Below are positions 6,222 to 6,348 of a DNA stretch of 6,348 bases, in pieces. The stretch's first letter is position 1. The number at the start of each line of letters is the position of its first letter. Source of the stretch: Sporichthyaceae bacterium (GTDB lineage: Bacteria > Actinomycetota > Actinomycetes > JACCUZ01). The stretch covers positions 1-6,348 of the forward strand of contig JACCUZ010000168.1 in assembly GCA_013698395.1 (NCBI GenBank), in the 5' to 3' direction. A program made the translations under genes and the position numbers. Below the pieces are notes generated by a model. That model had not been told where the DNA came from and did no database searches. It was given only the letters and a program-made list of their open reading frames with translations.

Positions 6222-6348
6222 ATGCTCGCTCGCATCCGCAAGTCGGCGGAGGAGAAGGACCAGGGCTTCACCCTGATCGAGCTCCTCGTCGTCATCATCA
6301 TCATCGGCATCCTCGCCGCGATCGCCATCCCGGTGTTCCTTAACCAGC
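6222..6348 (+). CDS. pilA: Type IV pilin, PilA-like (3' partial, first 42 codons)
   Basis: The major subunit, or a pilin-like subunit, of the pilus, made as a prepilin in the cytoplasmic membrane. ATG 6222 is preceded by GGAG six bases upstream. The 15-residue charged leader (MLARIRKSAEEKDQG) ends in the glycine cut by prepilin peptidase PilD. The mature N-terminus starts FTLIELLVV, with methylatable Phe+1 and the key Glu+5 (residue 20). The hydrophobic alpha1-N helix runs through IIIIGILAAIAIP to Pro+22 (residue 37). The gene runs off the right edge, so the globular head and any glycosylation site or cysteines cannot be seen. Major pilin is inferred from its position after pilBTC and its own long leader. 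A minor pilin or type II pseudopilin cannot be excluded from this fragment. Confidence 0.93.
   Translation, partial: MLARIRKSAEEKDQGFTLIELLVVIIIIGILAAIAIPVFLNQ

Noticed and set aside
6294..6305. Tandem ATC x4 in the pilin gene as a phase-variation tract
   Set aside because: Triplet slippage would keep the frame, and the run encodes the conserved Ile stretch of the pilin helix.

Overview
The window is a type IV pilus (T4P) assembly locus from a high-GC bacterium, most likely an actinomycete (Actinomycetota). The taxonomic call is an inference. It rests on the very high GC, especially at third codon positions, the use of GTG starts, and the pilB-pilT-pilC-pilA order with one short-leader pilin, which is an arrangement known from Actinobacteria. 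All genes are on the + strand and coding density is high. No stretch over 300 bases lacks a gene.

Layout. Positions 1-1690: 3' part of a polytopic membrane protein of the O-antigen ligase/Wzy/O-oligosaccharyltransferase superfamily with a C-terminal helical, TPR-like tail; its start lies off the left edge. 1764-3428: pilB, the extension ATPase, with an N-terminal MshEN-type domain. 3549-4847: pilT, the retraction ATPase, with an unusual N-terminal extension of about 80 residues. 4859-6082: pilC, the inner-membrane platform protein. 6222 to the right edge: the first 42 codons of a type IV pilin (pilA-like) with a classic prepilin peptidase site, G|FTLIE.

How the parts work together: PilB drives addition of pilin subunits through the PilC platform, PilT powers disassembly and retraction, and the pilin at the end is the substrate. 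The upstream ligase-like protein is a plausible pilin glycosyltransferase (oligosaccharyltransferase), judged only from family and position.

Most notable non-coding signal: the 139-nt pilC-pilA gap can fold extensively. Its last element is a hairpin whose 3' strand contains the whole pilA Shine-Dalgarno region, and an upstream helix strand could pair alternatively with that same region. This looks like a candidate regulated 5' leader. I could not match it to a riboswitch class I know. A weaker case of possible ribosome-site pairing lies in the 120-nt pilB-pilT gap.
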